A DNA stretch of 64,000 nucleotides. Source: Steroidobacteraceae bacterium. GTDB lineage: Bacteria > Pseudomonadota > Gammaproteobacteria > Steroidobacterales > Steroidobacteraceae. Positions 17,089-26,019 of the stretch are shown here, in pieces. The stretch's first letter is position 1. Each line of letters starts with the position of its first letter. The stretch is from positions 2,542,001 through 2,606,000 of the forward strand of contig JAWLAG010000001.1 of NCBI GenBank assembly GCA_041395505.1, given 5' to 3'. The position numbers and the translations under genes are program-made. Under the pieces are notes generated by a model that searched no databases, was not told the DNA's origin, and saw only the letters and a list, made by a program, of their open reading frames with translations.

Positions 17089-18014
17089 CTGATCCAGCGA
17101 CCAGCGATCGGCGCTGGTGGCTGATCGGCGCAGGCGCGGCAATGCTCGGCGCCATGCTGTTCGCCTGCAAGGGCATCGTCGCAAAACTGCTGCTTGCGCG
17201 CGGCGTCGACTTCGAGTCGATCACGGGGTTGCGCGCTTTGATTGCCATGCCCGCCTTCATCGGTCTGGCAGCGGCGCGCCATGGCGGCAAATCGCTCATG
17301 ATGACGCCGCGCCGTGCGGCAATCACTGCCTCGGTCGCCGGGGTCCTGTGCTACTACCTCGGAGCGCTCGCCAATTTCTATGCGCTCACCATGATCGATG
17401 CGAGTATCGAGCGCGCGATCATTTTTTCCTATCCTGCGGTCGTGGTTGTCCTGCAGGCGGCGTTGCGGCGCCGTCTGCCGACGGCGGCCGAAGCGCTGGC
17501 GGCCCTTCTCGCCTACCTCGGCGTGTTCCTGGCGGTCGGCGGTTGGCACAGTCACGTCCTCGAGGCGAACCTGGTCGGAGGCTTGCTGGTGCTCTTTTCC
17601 GCCGCCACCTATGCGATCTATTACATTGCCGCAGAGAGTTGTGTCCGCCAGATCGGCAGCGTACGTTTTACGATGTACTCGATGTCGGCATCTGCGCTGG
17701 CGCTCGGCGCGCATCTGACGCTCCGTGGCCATTTTGCCGCAGTACCGCGCTATGGCGGCGATGTCTGGCTATTGCTGTTGCTGATATCGGTCGTCTGCAT
17801 GGTGTTCCCGGCGTTGCTTCAGGCGGAGGGCGTGCGCCGCATCGGCGCGAGTGCCGCCGCCGTCGTGTCCGCAGTGGGTCCGCCGACCACCATAGCGCTG
17901 GGTTGGCTGTTGCTCGATGAGCGAATAACGACCGGCCAATGGTTCGGAGTAGTCGCCGTCGTAGGTGGCGTGCTCCTGATCGATCGTGAGCGTCGCAGGC
18001 GGGGTTCCAGCTAG
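17085..18014 (+). CDS. EamA/DMT-superfamily transporter
   Basis: 309 residues with about ten predicted membrane helices in two EamA repeats (roughly residues 12-145 and 155-300). The second repeat ends in the usual VVSAVGPPTTIALGWLLLDE pattern followed by ITTGQWFGVVAVVGGVLLID. DMT-family proteins mostly export small metabolites such as amino acids or nucleotide-type compounds; direction and substrate are not shown here. The ATG overlaps the nitroreductase stop. Its 3' end overlaps by 4 bases the stop of the convergent GntR gene, so no separate terminator space exists. Confidence 0.9.
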   Translation: MTDPATSDRRWWLIGAGAAMLGAMLFACKGIVAKLLLARGVDFESITGLRALIAMPAFIGLAAARHGGKSLMMTPRRAAITASVAGVLCYYLGALANFYALTMIDASIERAIIFSYPAVVVVLQAALRRRLPTAAEALAALLAYLGVFLAVGGWHSHVLEANLVGGLLVLFSAATYAIYYIAAESCVRQIGSVRFTMYSMSASALALGAHLTLRGHFAAVPRYGGDVWLLLLLISVVCMVFPALLQAEGVRRIGASAAAVVSAVGPPTTIALGWLLLDERITTGQWFGVVAVVGGVLLIDRERRRRGSS

Positions 18015-18787
18015 GCCCCTTTGTTCCACGCACGCTGCGCGCGCCAGTCGCGGTTGAGTTCAAGCGCAAACCTGTAGCGATCCGCGGGATGTTCCGCTAC
18101 CGACACCTCGAAGACCCGCTTCGACTTACCTGTGTATCGACGCACGATGCGTAGCGACGCGCTGCCTGGTTGGACGTCGAGCGTCGCAGCCAGCTGCCCT
18201 GACAATGTCGATGCCTCGACATCGATGTGCACGCTCTCGATTTTCTCGCCGAAGCGTTTTTCGATCAATTCGTACACGGGTATCTGCCGCTTGCCGATCA
18301 GCTGCAACGCTTCGGCATATTCTGGAATGAGATAGATGTCGGTCCAGCACAAGGGACGCTTTTGAAGCTTGAAGGTGCGCAAGCTCCCTATCCGCAGCCA
18401 GCTGCTACCCACCGTTGCACCCATCAACTTCGCCAGGCGACGATTGAGCTTGACCATCCCGGAATTGACCACCCGCAGCTGGCTATCGGCCGGATACTGG
18501 AGCAAATCCTTCGGCGCGTGAGCCGTATGGGTGTAACCGACCGTCGAATCGCGCGAGCGTACGACCGTGCCTATACCCTGCTGCCGGTCGATCAGGCCCA
18601 GCCCTGTCAGCACGCGCAAAGCCTCACGCACCGTGTGGCGCGAGACTGAAAACCGCTGCACGAGTTCGTGCTCGCCGGGCATGGTCTCCCCAACTGCGAG
18701 CTGTCCCGCCCGGATTTCGCCAATCAGGAGATCCGCCAATACCCGGTAGCGCGGTTGGCGGGACTGGTTCGAGGTCAATTCGCTCAT
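18011..18787 (-). CDS. GntR-family regulator, HutC subgroup (UTRA domain)
   Basis: 258 residues from the ATG at 18787; a TTG at 18799 would add four residues. The N-terminal winged helix contains GETMPGEHELVQRFSVSRHT and VREALRVLTGLGLIDRQQGIG. The C-terminal UTRA ligand domain spans about residues 90-245 (for example WLRIGSLRTFKLQKRPLCWTDIYLIPEYA broken over ~130-160, and ADRYRFALELNRDW at the end). HutC-type proteins usually repress and are released by a pathway intermediate. The gene diverges from the MaoC-acyl-CoA dehydrogenase-CoA-transferase run, and a near-palindrome (18852) lies between them, fitting autoregulation and control of the island. Confidence 0.93.
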   Translation of the reverse strand: MSELTSNQSRQPRYRVLADLLIGEIRAGQLAVGETMPGEHELVQRFSVSRHTVREALRVLTGLGLIDRQQGIGTVVRSRDSTVGYTHTAHAPKDLLQYPADSQLRVVNSGMVKLNRRLAKLMGATVGSSWLRIGSLRTFKLQKRPLCWTDIYLIPEYAEALQLIGKRQIPVYELIEKRFGEKIESVHIDVEASTLSGQLAATLDVQPGSASLRIVRRYTGKSKRVFEVSVAEHPADRYRFALELNRDWRAQRAWNKGA

Positions 18788-18851
18788 GTGCTCGGCCAAT
18801 GGTTGCGTTACGGCGGATGCATTGACAGTGGCTATTGTCGCAACCTAGCAT

Positions 18852-18863
18852 TTGTCCGTACAA
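18852..18863. promoter_or_regulatory. Candidate GntR/HutC operator, copy 2
   Basis: TTGTCCGTACAA is a near-perfect inverted repeat (TTGT and ACAA arms) placed 65 bases upstream of the GntR start and 54 bases upstream of the MaoC start. It differs by one base from the site at 12019. TTGT-N4-ACAA symmetry is plausible for a HutC-type dimer. Confidence 0.55.
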
Positions 18864-18916
18864 GCTGCGGTTTCTCCGCCGGTGCCGCGCGGCGCTTACC
18901 TGGCGGCATCCTACTC

Positions 18917-19435
18917 ATGAGCCAATCCAGTAAATCATTGGGAAAACAGCGATTTCGCGAGTCATTTGGACGCTATTTCGAAGACTTCAACGTGGGCGAT
19001 GTCTACGAGCACCGCCCCGGCCGGACGATCAGCGAATCGGACAATACCTGGTTTACCCTGCTCACGATGAATACGCACCCACTGCATTTCGATCACGAAT
19101 ATGGAAAAGCGAGCGAGTTCGGCCGTTGCATCGTTGCGAGCCCGCTGACGGTGGCGATCATCGTTGGCATGAGCGTCTCGGATGTCAGCCAGAAGGCGAT
19201 TGCGAATCTTGGCTGGCGGGAGATCTCCTTGCCCCATCCGGTTTACCCGGGCGATACGCTGTATGCAGAGTCCGAGGTCCTCGAGATACGCGAGTCGAAA
19301 TCGCGTCCGGGTGCCGGCATCGTGTCGGTACGCTCCATCGGCTACAACCAGAACCGGATGGAAGTATGCCGCTTCGACCGTGTGATGCTCATCGCGAAGC
19401 GCGGCCATTCGGTCGAAGACCGAATCGACTACTAA
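18917..19435 (+). CDS. MaoC-family acyl-CoA hydratase (mesaconyl/itaconyl-CoA hydratase-like)
   Basis: 172 residues from the ATG at 18917; the open frame runs further upstream but only through the intergenic and operator region. Single hot-dog domain: RYFEDFNVGDVYEHRPGR, then TISESDNTWFTLLTMNTHPLHFD, which holds the likely catalytic residues (the acidic Asp/Asn and His of hydratase 2 enzymes), and SPLTVAIIVGMSVSDVS. This wording is close to mesaconyl-C4-CoA and itaconyl-CoA hydratases, which suggests a branched or dicarboxylic acyl-CoA substrate; that is inference. It is followed 15 bases later by the acyl-CoA dehydrogenase gene. Confidence 0.9.
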   Translation: MSQSSKSLGKQRFRESFGRYFEDFNVGDVYEHRPGRTISESDNTWFTLLTMNTHPLHFDHEYGKASEFGRCIVASPLTVAIIVGMSVSDVSQKAIANLGWREISLPHPVYPGDTLYAESEVLEIRESKSRPGAGIVSVRSIGYNQNRMEVCRFDRVMLIAKRGHSVEDRIDY

Positions 19436-19450
19436 CCCGAGGACGAACGC

Positions 19451-20620
19451 GTGGCAAGCAATCCGGCAATTGAGCGAGCAAGCGACGCCGATGGCGAGAT
19501 TCTGGACAGCATCGAGCGCTGGCTCGAGCGCGAGGTCAAGCCCATCGCCAAGCGCTACGACCACGCCGACGAGTACCCGAGCGAGCTCGTCGAGCAGATG
19601 AAATCGCTGGGCCTGTTCGGCGCCACGATCAGTACCGAGTTTGGTGGCCTCGGCCTGTCAGCCAGTACCTATGCGCGCATCGTCGCATCGATGGCGTCCG
19701 TTTGGATGGCGCCTGTCGGCATCTTCAACTCGCACCTCATCATGGCGGCGTGCGTCGAGCGCTTTGGGACGGCGGAGCAGAAAGCGCGCTATCTGCCGCG
19801 TTTCGCGAGCGGCGAACTGCGCGGTGGCATAGGACTCACGGAACCCAATGCGGGCACCGATCTGCAAGGCATACGCAGCACAGCGACCCGTCGCGGCGAC
19901 GATTATGTGATCAATGGCACGAAAACCTGGATTACCAACGGCGTCTACGGCAGTTGCTTTGCGGTGCTCGTGAAGACCAACCCCCAGGCCATGCCGCGGC
20001 ACAAAGGCATGAGCATGTTCCTGTGTGAGAAAGGCACTGGATTCAGCGTTGGCAAGAAGCTGCGCAAACTCGGCTACAAGGCCATCGACAGTGCCGAACT
20101 CGTTTTCGACAACTTCGCTCTTTCGTCGCAACAGTTGATCGGCGGCCTGGAAGGACATGGTTTCCATCACGCCGTCAGCGGTCTGGCTCTGGGAAGGATC
20201 AATGTCGCGGCCCGTGGCGCCGGCATCGCCGCCGGCGCGTTGCGGGATGCACTGCGCTATGCCCAGGAACGCCAGACCTTTGGCAAACCCATCGCACAGC
20301 ACCAGGCGATACAACTGAAACTCGCGGATATGGCAACGCGCGTGGAGGCGGCCCGTCTCCTGATCGAACAGGCGGCAGGCAAGTACGACAGCGGCGAACG
20401 CTGTGACCTGGAGGCAGGCATGGCCAAGCTGTTCGCCTCCGAGGCGGGCGTCACCAACAGTCTCGAGGCAATGCGAATATTTGGTGGCTACAGCTATTCG
20501 ACCGAATTCGATGTCGAACGCTATTACCGCGATGCGCCGCTGATGTGCATCGGCGAAGGCACGAACGAAATGCAACGCATCATCATCGCCCGACAGCTGC
20601 TCGAGCGAAATCCGATATGA
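19451..20620 (+). CDS. Acyl-CoA dehydrogenase
   Basis: 389-residue FAD enzyme introducing a double bond into an acyl-CoA. GTG start at 19451 with GAGG 8 bases upstream. Recognisable parts: the helical N-terminal domain, IGLTEPNAGTDLQGI (FAD-binding beta domain), INGTKTWITNGVYGSCF, a KLGYKAIDSAELVFDN segment, ERQTFGKPIAQHQAIQ, and FGGYSYSTEFDVERYYRDA then IGEGTNEMQRIIIARQ, which carries the candidate catalytic Glu. The chain length of the substrate cannot be read. The stop overlaps the next CoA-transferase start, implying one operon from the MaoC gene to 22976. Confidence 0.95.
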   Translation: MASNPAIERASDADGEILDSIERWLEREVKPIAKRYDHADEYPSELVEQMKSLGLFGATISTEFGGLGLSASTYARIVASMASVWMAPVGIFNSHLIMAACVERFGTAEQKARYLPRFASGELRGGIGLTEPNAGTDLQGIRSTATRRGDDYVINGTKTWITNGVYGSCFAVLVKTNPQAMPRHKGMSMFLCEKGTGFSVGKKLRKLGYKAIDSAELVFDNFALSSQQLIGGLEGHGFHHAVSGLALGRINVAARGAGIAAGALRDALRYAQERQTFGKPIAQHQAIQLKLADMATRVEAARLLIEQAAGKYDSGERCDLEAGMAKLFASEAGVTNSLEAMRIFGGYSYSTEFDVERYYRDAPLMCIGEGTNEMQRIIIARQLLERNPI

Positions 20621-21807
20621 AAAGTCCGCTCGCGGGCCTACGCATTTTGACGCTCGAGAATTTCGGAGCAGGCCCCTTCGGTTCGATGTACCTGGCCGAC
20701 CTCGGCGCTGAAGTCATCAAGATTGAAAGTCGCGAGCAGGGCGGCGACGCAACTCGCAGCATGGGACCACATTTTCTTGGCGCGCATGACAGCCACTTCT
20801 TTCAAACCTTCAATTTCAACAAGCGCAGCGTCACGCTCAACCTGAAGTCATCGCGCGGGCGCGAGATATTCCAGCGGCTGGTGAAGACCGCGGACGCGGT
20901 GATGCACAACCTTCGCGGTGACCAGCCGGCCAAACTGGGCCTGACCTACGCCGATTTGCGCACGGCCAATCCGCGCGTCGTCTGCGCCCATCTCACGGCC
21001 TATGGCCGCGACAACGAGCGCTACGCCTGGCCGGGCTATGACTATCTGATGCAGGCGGAGGCGGGTTACCTGAGCCTGACCGGAGAACCCGGCTCACCGC
21101 CCTCGCGCATGGGCCTGTCGATCGTCGATTTCATGACCGGCATCACCACGGCTCTCGCGGTACTCGCAGCGCTGCGCGGTGCCGAAAAGACAGGCAGCGG
21201 TGGCGACGTCGACGTCAGTCTGTTCGATGTTGCAATGCATCAACTGACCTATCCCGGTAGTTGGTACCTCAATGAAGGCACCCTCACCGGCCGCCTGCCG
21301 CGCAGTTCGCACCCGTCTGCGACGCCCGTGCAATTGTTTCGCACCGCCGACGGCTGGGTCTTCATCATGTGCATGACAGAGAAGTTCTGGCAGGCGCTGC
21401 TCGGCGTGCTCGGCAACGAAGCGCTTGCATCCGATGATCGTTTCATCGGAGCCGAGCAGCGGCGGCGGCACAGAGACGAGCTGACTGGACTCCTTGATCG
21501 CGAGTTCTCGCGTGAAACGACCGCCACCTGGCTGTCGAGGCTACAGGGTTTGCTGCCGGCGGCGCCGGTCTATGACATGGCGCAGGCTCTCGACAATCCT
21601 TTTGTCGAACGCATAGGCATGCTGCGCAAAGTACAGCATCCGCAGCGAGCGAATTTTCGTGCGCTTGCCAATCCGATCAGGCTCGACCGCGAACGTCTGC
21701 CGATGGCGCCGGCAGCTGCCCTCGGTGCCGACACTGCGGACGTACTTGGCGAAATTGGAATCAGCGCCGACGAACTCTCGGAACTGAAAAAAAGCGCGGT
21801 GATCTGA
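20617..21807 (+). CDS. CaiB/BaiF CoA-transferase (first of a tandem pair)
   Basis: 396 residues from the ATG at 20617, which overlaps the preceding stop. N-terminal family signature: GLRILTLENFGAGPFGSMYLADLGAEVIKIE, broken over residues ~6-36, then FNKRSVTLNLKSSRGREIF. The putative catalytic Asp is in VDVSLFDVAMHQ near residue 195. Tail: LGADTADVLGEIGIS. It likely activates the pathway's carboxylic acid by transferring CoA from a donor such as succinyl-CoA or acetyl-CoA. Two such genes in tandem may mean a heteromeric enzyme or two steps; they are clearly different sequences rather than a recent duplicate. Confidence 0.93.
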   Translation: MKSPLAGLRILTLENFGAGPFGSMYLADLGAEVIKIESREQGGDATRSMGPHFLGAHDSHFFQTFNFNKRSVTLNLKSSRGREIFQRLVKTADAVMHNLRGDQPAKLGLTYADLRTANPRVVCAHLTAYGRDNERYAWPGYDYLMQAEAGYLSLTGEPGSPPSRMGLSIVDFMTGITTALAVLAALRGAEKTGSGGDVDVSLFDVAMHQLTYPGSWYLNEGTLTGRLPRSSHPSATPVQLFRTADGWVFIMCMTEKFWQALLGVLGNEALASDDRFIGAEQRRRHRDELTGLLDREFSRETTATWLSRLQGLLPAAPVYDMAQALDNPFVERIGMLRKVQHPQRANFRALANPIRLDRERLPMAPAAALGADTADVLGEIGISADELSELKKSAVI

Positions 21808-21809
21808 GC

Positions 21810-22976
21810 ATGAAGCTCGATGGCGTCAAGGTCCTGGATCTTTCCTTGTTCCTGCCCGGCCCGCTGATGACCCAGGCCATGGCCGACCATGGCGCAGAGG
21901 TCATCAAGGTCGAACCTCCCGGTGAAGGTGAACCCAACCGCCATATCGGCGCCGAGCAGGACGGTACGTCGGTTTATTTCCGCAACACCCATCGTGGCAA
22001 GAAAAGCGTCTGCATCAACCTCAAGAACCCGGCCGGTCGCGCTGCCTTGTTGCGACTGGCATCGCAGGCAGACGTATTCGTCGAGGCATTTCGCCCGGGC
22101 GTGGTCGACAGGCTGGGCGTGGGCTATGAGGTCGTTGCAGCGCTCAACCCACGCATCATCTACTGCAGTATCGCCGCGTTTGGCCAGGACGGACCGTATC
22201 GGGACCTTCCCGCCCATGATCTTGGGGTCGAAGCCTTTACCGGACTCGTGAGCTGCAATCTCGGCAACGACGGCAAACCGACCATGCCGCACATTCCGGC
22301 GGCCGACGCGACCGCATCGCTGTCCTCGCTGGCCGCCATTGCCATGGCGCTTTACCGGCGCGAAAAGACCGGCCGCGGCGATTACCTCGATATCGCCATG
22401 TACGACACGCTGATGGCCTGGACCGCGAATGTGCTGGGCGATGTGTTTGCACATCGCCGCCCGCCAGTGGTCAAGCATGAGCGGACATTCGGCGGCAGTG
22501 GCTTCTACAACATCTACGAGACGGCCGACGGCCGGCATGTCGTGCTGGGTGCCCAGGAGCTGAAATTCGTGCGTAATCTCCTCACCGAATTTGACGCGCT
22601 CGAATTCGTCCCGCTTTGCGAGCGAGGTCCGGGCGCACACCAGAAGCCGTTGATCGACTTTCTGCGCGGGAAATTCAGGCAACGTACCCAGACCGAGTGG
22701 ATCGAGTGGTTTCAAGGGCGTGATATTTCCTTCGCTCCGGTCAAGAACCTGCGCGAAGCCATGGATGACCCCCAGGCCCAGGCACGGGCGATGCACCTGC
22801 TCGATGAGGACGGGCGGGAACATCTGGGCAGCGCCTTCAAGTTTCGTGACGAGCCAGCCAAGCTCAGGTTGAAGGCACCGAAGATGGGTGCAGACACCGA
22901 TTCCGTGCTCGCGGCAGCAGGCTATTCAGCGGCGGAAATCGCCGCGATGCGCGCTGAAGGCGCACTGGGCGGCTAG
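21810..22976 (+). CDS. CaiB/BaiF CoA-transferase (second of the pair)
   Basis: 388 residues, starting 2 bases after the previous stop. Signature GVKVLDLSLFLPGPLMTQAMADHGAEVIKVEPPGEGEPNR (spread over ~5-45), NTHRGKKSVCINLKNPAGR, YCSIAAFGQDGPYRDLPAHDL, and the candidate catalytic Asp in LDIAMYDTLMAW near residue 196. The C-terminal segment ends LKAPKMGADTDSVLAAAGYS. It is the last gene of the MaoC-headed operon; a hairpin follows in the short gap to the convergent antiporter gene. Confidence 0.93.
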   Translation: MKLDGVKVLDLSLFLPGPLMTQAMADHGAEVIKVEPPGEGEPNRHIGAEQDGTSVYFRNTHRGKKSVCINLKNPAGRAALLRLASQADVFVEAFRPGVVDRLGVGYEVVAALNPRIIYCSIAAFGQDGPYRDLPAHDLGVEAFTGLVSCNLGNDGKPTMPHIPAADATASLSSLAAIAMALYRREKTGRGDYLDIAMYDTLMAWTANVLGDVFAHRRPPVVKHERTFGGSGFYNIYETADGRHVVLGAQELKFVRNLLTEFDALEFVPLCERGPGAHQKPLIDFLRGKFRQRTQTEWIEWFQGRDISFAPVKNLREAMDDPQAQARAMHLLDEDGREHLGSAFKFRDEPAKLRLKAPKMGADTDSVLAAAGYSAAEIAAMRAEGALGG

Positions 22977-22983
22977 CGATTCT

Positions 22984-23004
22984 CCCGTGCCGTCCACGCA
23001 CGGG
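22984..23004. terminator. Hairpin between convergent genes
   Basis: CCCGTGC at 22984-22990 pairs with GCACGGG at 22998-23004 (7 bp, 7-base loop) in the 37-base gap between the CoA-transferase and antiporter stops. There is no T-run on either side, so this is only a plausible bidirectional terminator. Confidence 0.4.
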
Positions 23005-23013
23005 GCGCAGGTC

Positions 23014-24996
23014 TCAACCAGCGAGCAGCACGGCTTCGGCGTGTTCGAGTGCTTCGGGTTCGCCGTAGACGACGACAATGTCGCCTTCACGCAGTTGCAT
23101 GCCCCCCGCCGGCTCCCTGCCCAGGATACCGTTGCGCCGAACGGCGGTGAAGGCAACTTCGGCGCCGCGTCCACGCACGTCTTCGAGCGTCCGTCCGACT
23201 GACCAGGCTTTGGGTGGCAGGACGATGGATTTCAGCTCCTCGCGATGCTCGTGAGTCTCGTCGATCTGCAGTGCGTCATCGCGACGAAATATGCTGCGCA
23301 GCACGGCGTAACGGTTGTTACGAATGTCGCCGACCGTGCGCACCACTTGCCCAACCGGTACATGCAGGAGCATCAAGACCTGCGATACGAGCATCAGGCT
23401 CGCCTCGAAGGTCTCGGGCACAACTTCCGTCGCGCCGGCCGCGCGCAGATCAGTGAGTCGTGCATCATCCTGTGTGCGCACCAGAATCGGCACGTCAGCA
23501 CGAATGGCGCGCACCGTAGCTATGATGGCGAGTGATGTCGCCGGATTGGCAAATGTAATGACAACCGCATTGGCCGTATCGAGCCCCACCTGCTTGATGA
23601 CGTCCTCGTCGGCCGAATCGCCATACATCACGGGATCTCCCGCCTGGCGCGCCGCGCGGATGCGCGTCGGATCGAGATCGAGCGCCACGTATTCGAATCC
23701 GTGCCGCTCGAGCACGCGCGCAACATTCTGCCCAACGCGCCCGAATCCGCAGAGTATGACGTGTTCGCGTCGTGCCAGATCCTGGGTTGCCGCCGTCTCG
23801 CGATCGGCCGGACGAATCGGCGGCGGCCCCTGCTCACGCATGATGAGACGCGCAATCCGGCGATTGTTCCGCAAAACGAACGGCGTTGCGATCATGCTGG
23901 CGACGAGGACGACCAGCAACAGCGAACCGATGCCGCGATCGATCGCGTGACCTTGAATGAGTATCGTCAGCAATGCCACGCCGAACTCGCCGCCGCCCGA
24001 CATGACGATGCCTGTTCGCGCCGCCTTGAAGCGCGCGTCTGTGAACGGCCGCGTTGCAAGGCCTGCAAGCAGCCCGCGAATAGCCATGAAGGTCGCAAGC
24101 AATGCCATAACCAGCCAGAACTGGCGCAGCACCAGGCCGATATCGAGCAGCATGCCGACAGAAATGAAGAAAAGGCCGAGCAGAATGTCACGAAAAGGCC
24201 TGATGACAGCGTCGACTTGATGGCGGTATTCGGTCTCGGCCAGCATCATGCCGGCCAGGAATGCCCCCATGGCCATTGAGAGTCCCGCGAGGTGCGTGGC
24301 CCAGGCGGACGCCAGGACAACCAGGATCACCGTCATCGTGAACAGCTCGCGCAAGCGGCTGTGCGCAATCTCATAGAGCAACGGTCGCAACAACCAGCGC
24401 CCTGCGAGCAGCACCACGATCAGCGCCGCGCCACCGGTCAGCAGCGCACGCAATACGCCAACAAGCGAGAAATCCTCGGCTGCACCGGAAAGGACTGCCG
24501 CGATGGCGAGGAATGGCACGAACGCCAGGTCCTGGAACAGCAGTATGCTGAAGCTGAACCTCCCGTGCGAACGATTGAGCTCGGCCTGCTCGGTCAGCTG
24601 CGCAACGACCAGTGCCGTCGAGCTCATCGATAGGGCGCCGCCCAACACGATCGCCGCCAACCAGGGCACGCCTGACCAGATCGCAAGTCCGGCGAAGAAA
24701 CTCGCTGCCAACGCAACCTGCAGCGCGCCAAGCCCGAACACCTCGTGGCGCATTGCAACCATGCGCGGCCAGGAGAACTCCAGGCCAAGGGTGAACAACA
24801 GGAACACCACGCCGAGTTCGGCAAGCAGCCGTGTTGTATTGTTCTCGCTCATCAGCCCGAGCGCGTGCGGGCCGAGCAGGATGCCGACTGCGAGATAGCC
24901 GAGTATGGCGGGCCAGCCGAGGCGGCGCGCCAGGGCAACGACGAATACGGCTGCCGCCAGCAGCAGCAGCACCTGACTGAGGGGCTGATCTATCAT
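23014..24996 (-). CDS. Kef-type monovalent cation/proton antiporter with RCK domain (CPA2)
   Basis: 660 residues. Twelve or so membrane helices occupy residues 1-385, with the CPA2 wording ILGYLAVGILLGPHALGLM, VVFLLFTLGLEFSWPRM, and SMSSTALVVAQLTEQAEL. A TrkA-N/RCK nucleotide-binding domain starts near residue 410 (HVILCGFGRVGQNVARVLE, then VALDLDPTRIRAARQAGDPV), and a TrkA-C domain closes the protein from about residue 585. KefB/KefC of E. coli have the same layout and are gated by glutathione adducts. It lies 76 bases downstream of the AgmX-like gene on the same strand and may be read as part of, or separately from, that operon. Confidence 0.94.
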   Translation of the reverse strand: MIDQPLSQVLLLLAAAVFVVALARRLGWPAILGYLAVGILLGPHALGLMSENNTTRLLAELGVVFLLFTLGLEFSWPRMVAMRHEVFGLGALQVALAASFFAGLAIWSGVPWLAAIVLGGALSMSSTALVVAQLTEQAELNRSHGRFSFSILLFQDLAFVPFLAIAAVLSGAAEDFSLVGVLRALLTGGAALIVVLLAGRWLLRPLLYEIAHSRLRELFTMTVILVVLASAWATHLAGLSMAMGAFLAGMMLAETEYRHQVDAVIRPFRDILLGLFFISVGMLLDIGLVLRQFWLVMALLATFMAIRGLLAGLATRPFTDARFKAARTGIVMSGGGEFGVALLTILIQGHAIDRGIGSLLLVVLVASMIATPFVLRNNRRIARLIMREQGPPPIRPADRETAATQDLARREHVILCGFGRVGQNVARVLERHGFEYVALDLDPTRIRAARQAGDPVMYGDSADEDVIKQVGLDTANAVVITFANPATSLAIIATVRAIRADVPILVRTQDDARLTDLRAAGATEVVPETFEASLMLVSQVLMLLHVPVGQVVRTVGDIRNNRYAVLRSIFRRDDALQIDETHEHREELKSIVLPPKAWSVGRTLEDVRGRGAEVAFTAVRRNGILGREPAGGMQLREGDIVVVYGEPEALEHAEAVLLAG

Positions 24997-25072
24997 GCGG
25001 ACCGCTTGAACTTGGCGTTGCCTCCGCCTTGCACACTAGGCGCAATGGCGAACGGCCGCAAGTCAGTGCCGG

Positions 25073-26005
25073 TCAGGCCGGGAAGAAATCGATCGGCTTG
25101 GTCGTCGTGACGGTCTCGACGTCCTTGGCTTCGAAGCGGAACAGGCGCACGCGCGAGACGATCTTGCGTTCGAGGTCCGCGTCGTTCAGTTCACTCGAGA
25201 CGACGCGGCACATGGTGACCTCACCACTCGGCGCAATCGTGAACTCGAGCACCATCTTGCCTTGCAACTCGGGCTTCTCGCGCAGGGCGCGGCTGTAGAG
25301 CGCGTAGATGGCGCCCTTGTTGCGATCGAAGATCAATTCCACTTCTTCGCGGCTGCGGGCTGCCTTCTTGCTGGCACCGCTGCGTCGCACGCCACTACCG
25401 TCGCCCGCACCACCACCGCCGCCAAAAGGCACGACGACCTGGGTGGTCGCATGACCGCCGAGGTTGCCCGAGCCGCCACCAAAACCGCGACTCTGGCCTG
25501 CCGTATTGATGCCACCAGACGATTGACCAACTTTGGACGTGATCAGCGACCGCTCGGAGCGCGTTGGGCCGTCGATGGCACCCGTGTCATTGGCCGTCGG
25601 CGTCATCTGCTCCTTGGTCAGCTCGAATTGCTGGCGAAGGTCTGCCAGGTCGTCCTGGAACGCGAGCAAGCCGGCTTTGGATGCCCGCTCACGCGCATCT
25701 GGTTTTGGCCGCGGCGATTGCTCGCGCGGCTTTGCCTGGTCGGTCGGTTTGATCGGTTCCGGCTCTACCACCGGGGGCGGCGGCGGCGGTGGAATTTCCT
25801 TTTCGATGACGATCTTCGCCAGGCGGGGCGGCACCGAGGGCGCGAGATTCGTATCGCGCTCTGGAACATCGATCAGCCAGATGAGGATCCCAAGCGCGAT
25901 GCAGGCCAGCAGCAAAATGCGCCAGAGCTTGGCAAAGAACGCCTCATTGTCGAGGTCCGCCTCCCAAGGCAGCTCGAAATTCCGGTAATAGGGCCTAAGC
26001 AGCAC
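25073..26005 (-). CDS. AgmX/PglI C-terminal domain protein (TonB-like energy transducer)
   Basis: 310 residues from a GTG at 26005 with AGGAG 6 bases upstream. A cytoplasmic N-terminus is followed by one membrane helix (residues ~30-46, ILLLACIALGILIWLI), a proline-rich linker (EIPPPPPPPVVEPEP), a charged coiled-coil-like stretch (~105-140), a Gly-rich linker, and a C-terminal AgmX/PglI-type domain (~215-305: VELIFDRNKGAIYALYSRAL, MVLEFTIAPSGEVTMCRVVSS) of the TonB-C kind that spans the periplasm. By analogy with TonB and with Myxococcus AgmX/GltJ it should carry energy from the ExbB/ExbD channel to an envelope partner. Last gene of the motor operon. Confidence 0.88.
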   Translation of the reverse strand: MLLRPYYRNFELPWEADLDNEAFFAKLWRILLLACIALGILIWLIDVPERDTNLAPSVPPRLAKIVIEKEIPPPPPPPVVEPEPIKPTDQAKPREQSPRPKPDARERASKAGLLAFQDDLADLRQQFELTKEQMTPTANDTGAIDGPTRSERSLITSKVGQSSGGINTAGQSRGFGGGSGNLGGHATTQVVVPFGGGGGAGDGSGVRRSGASKKAARSREEVELIFDRNKGAIYALYSRALREKPELQGKMVLEFTIAPSGEVTMCRVVSSELNDADLERKIVSRVRLFRFEAKDVETVTTTKPIDFFPA

Positions 26006-26019
26006 TATTCACTCCTGCT

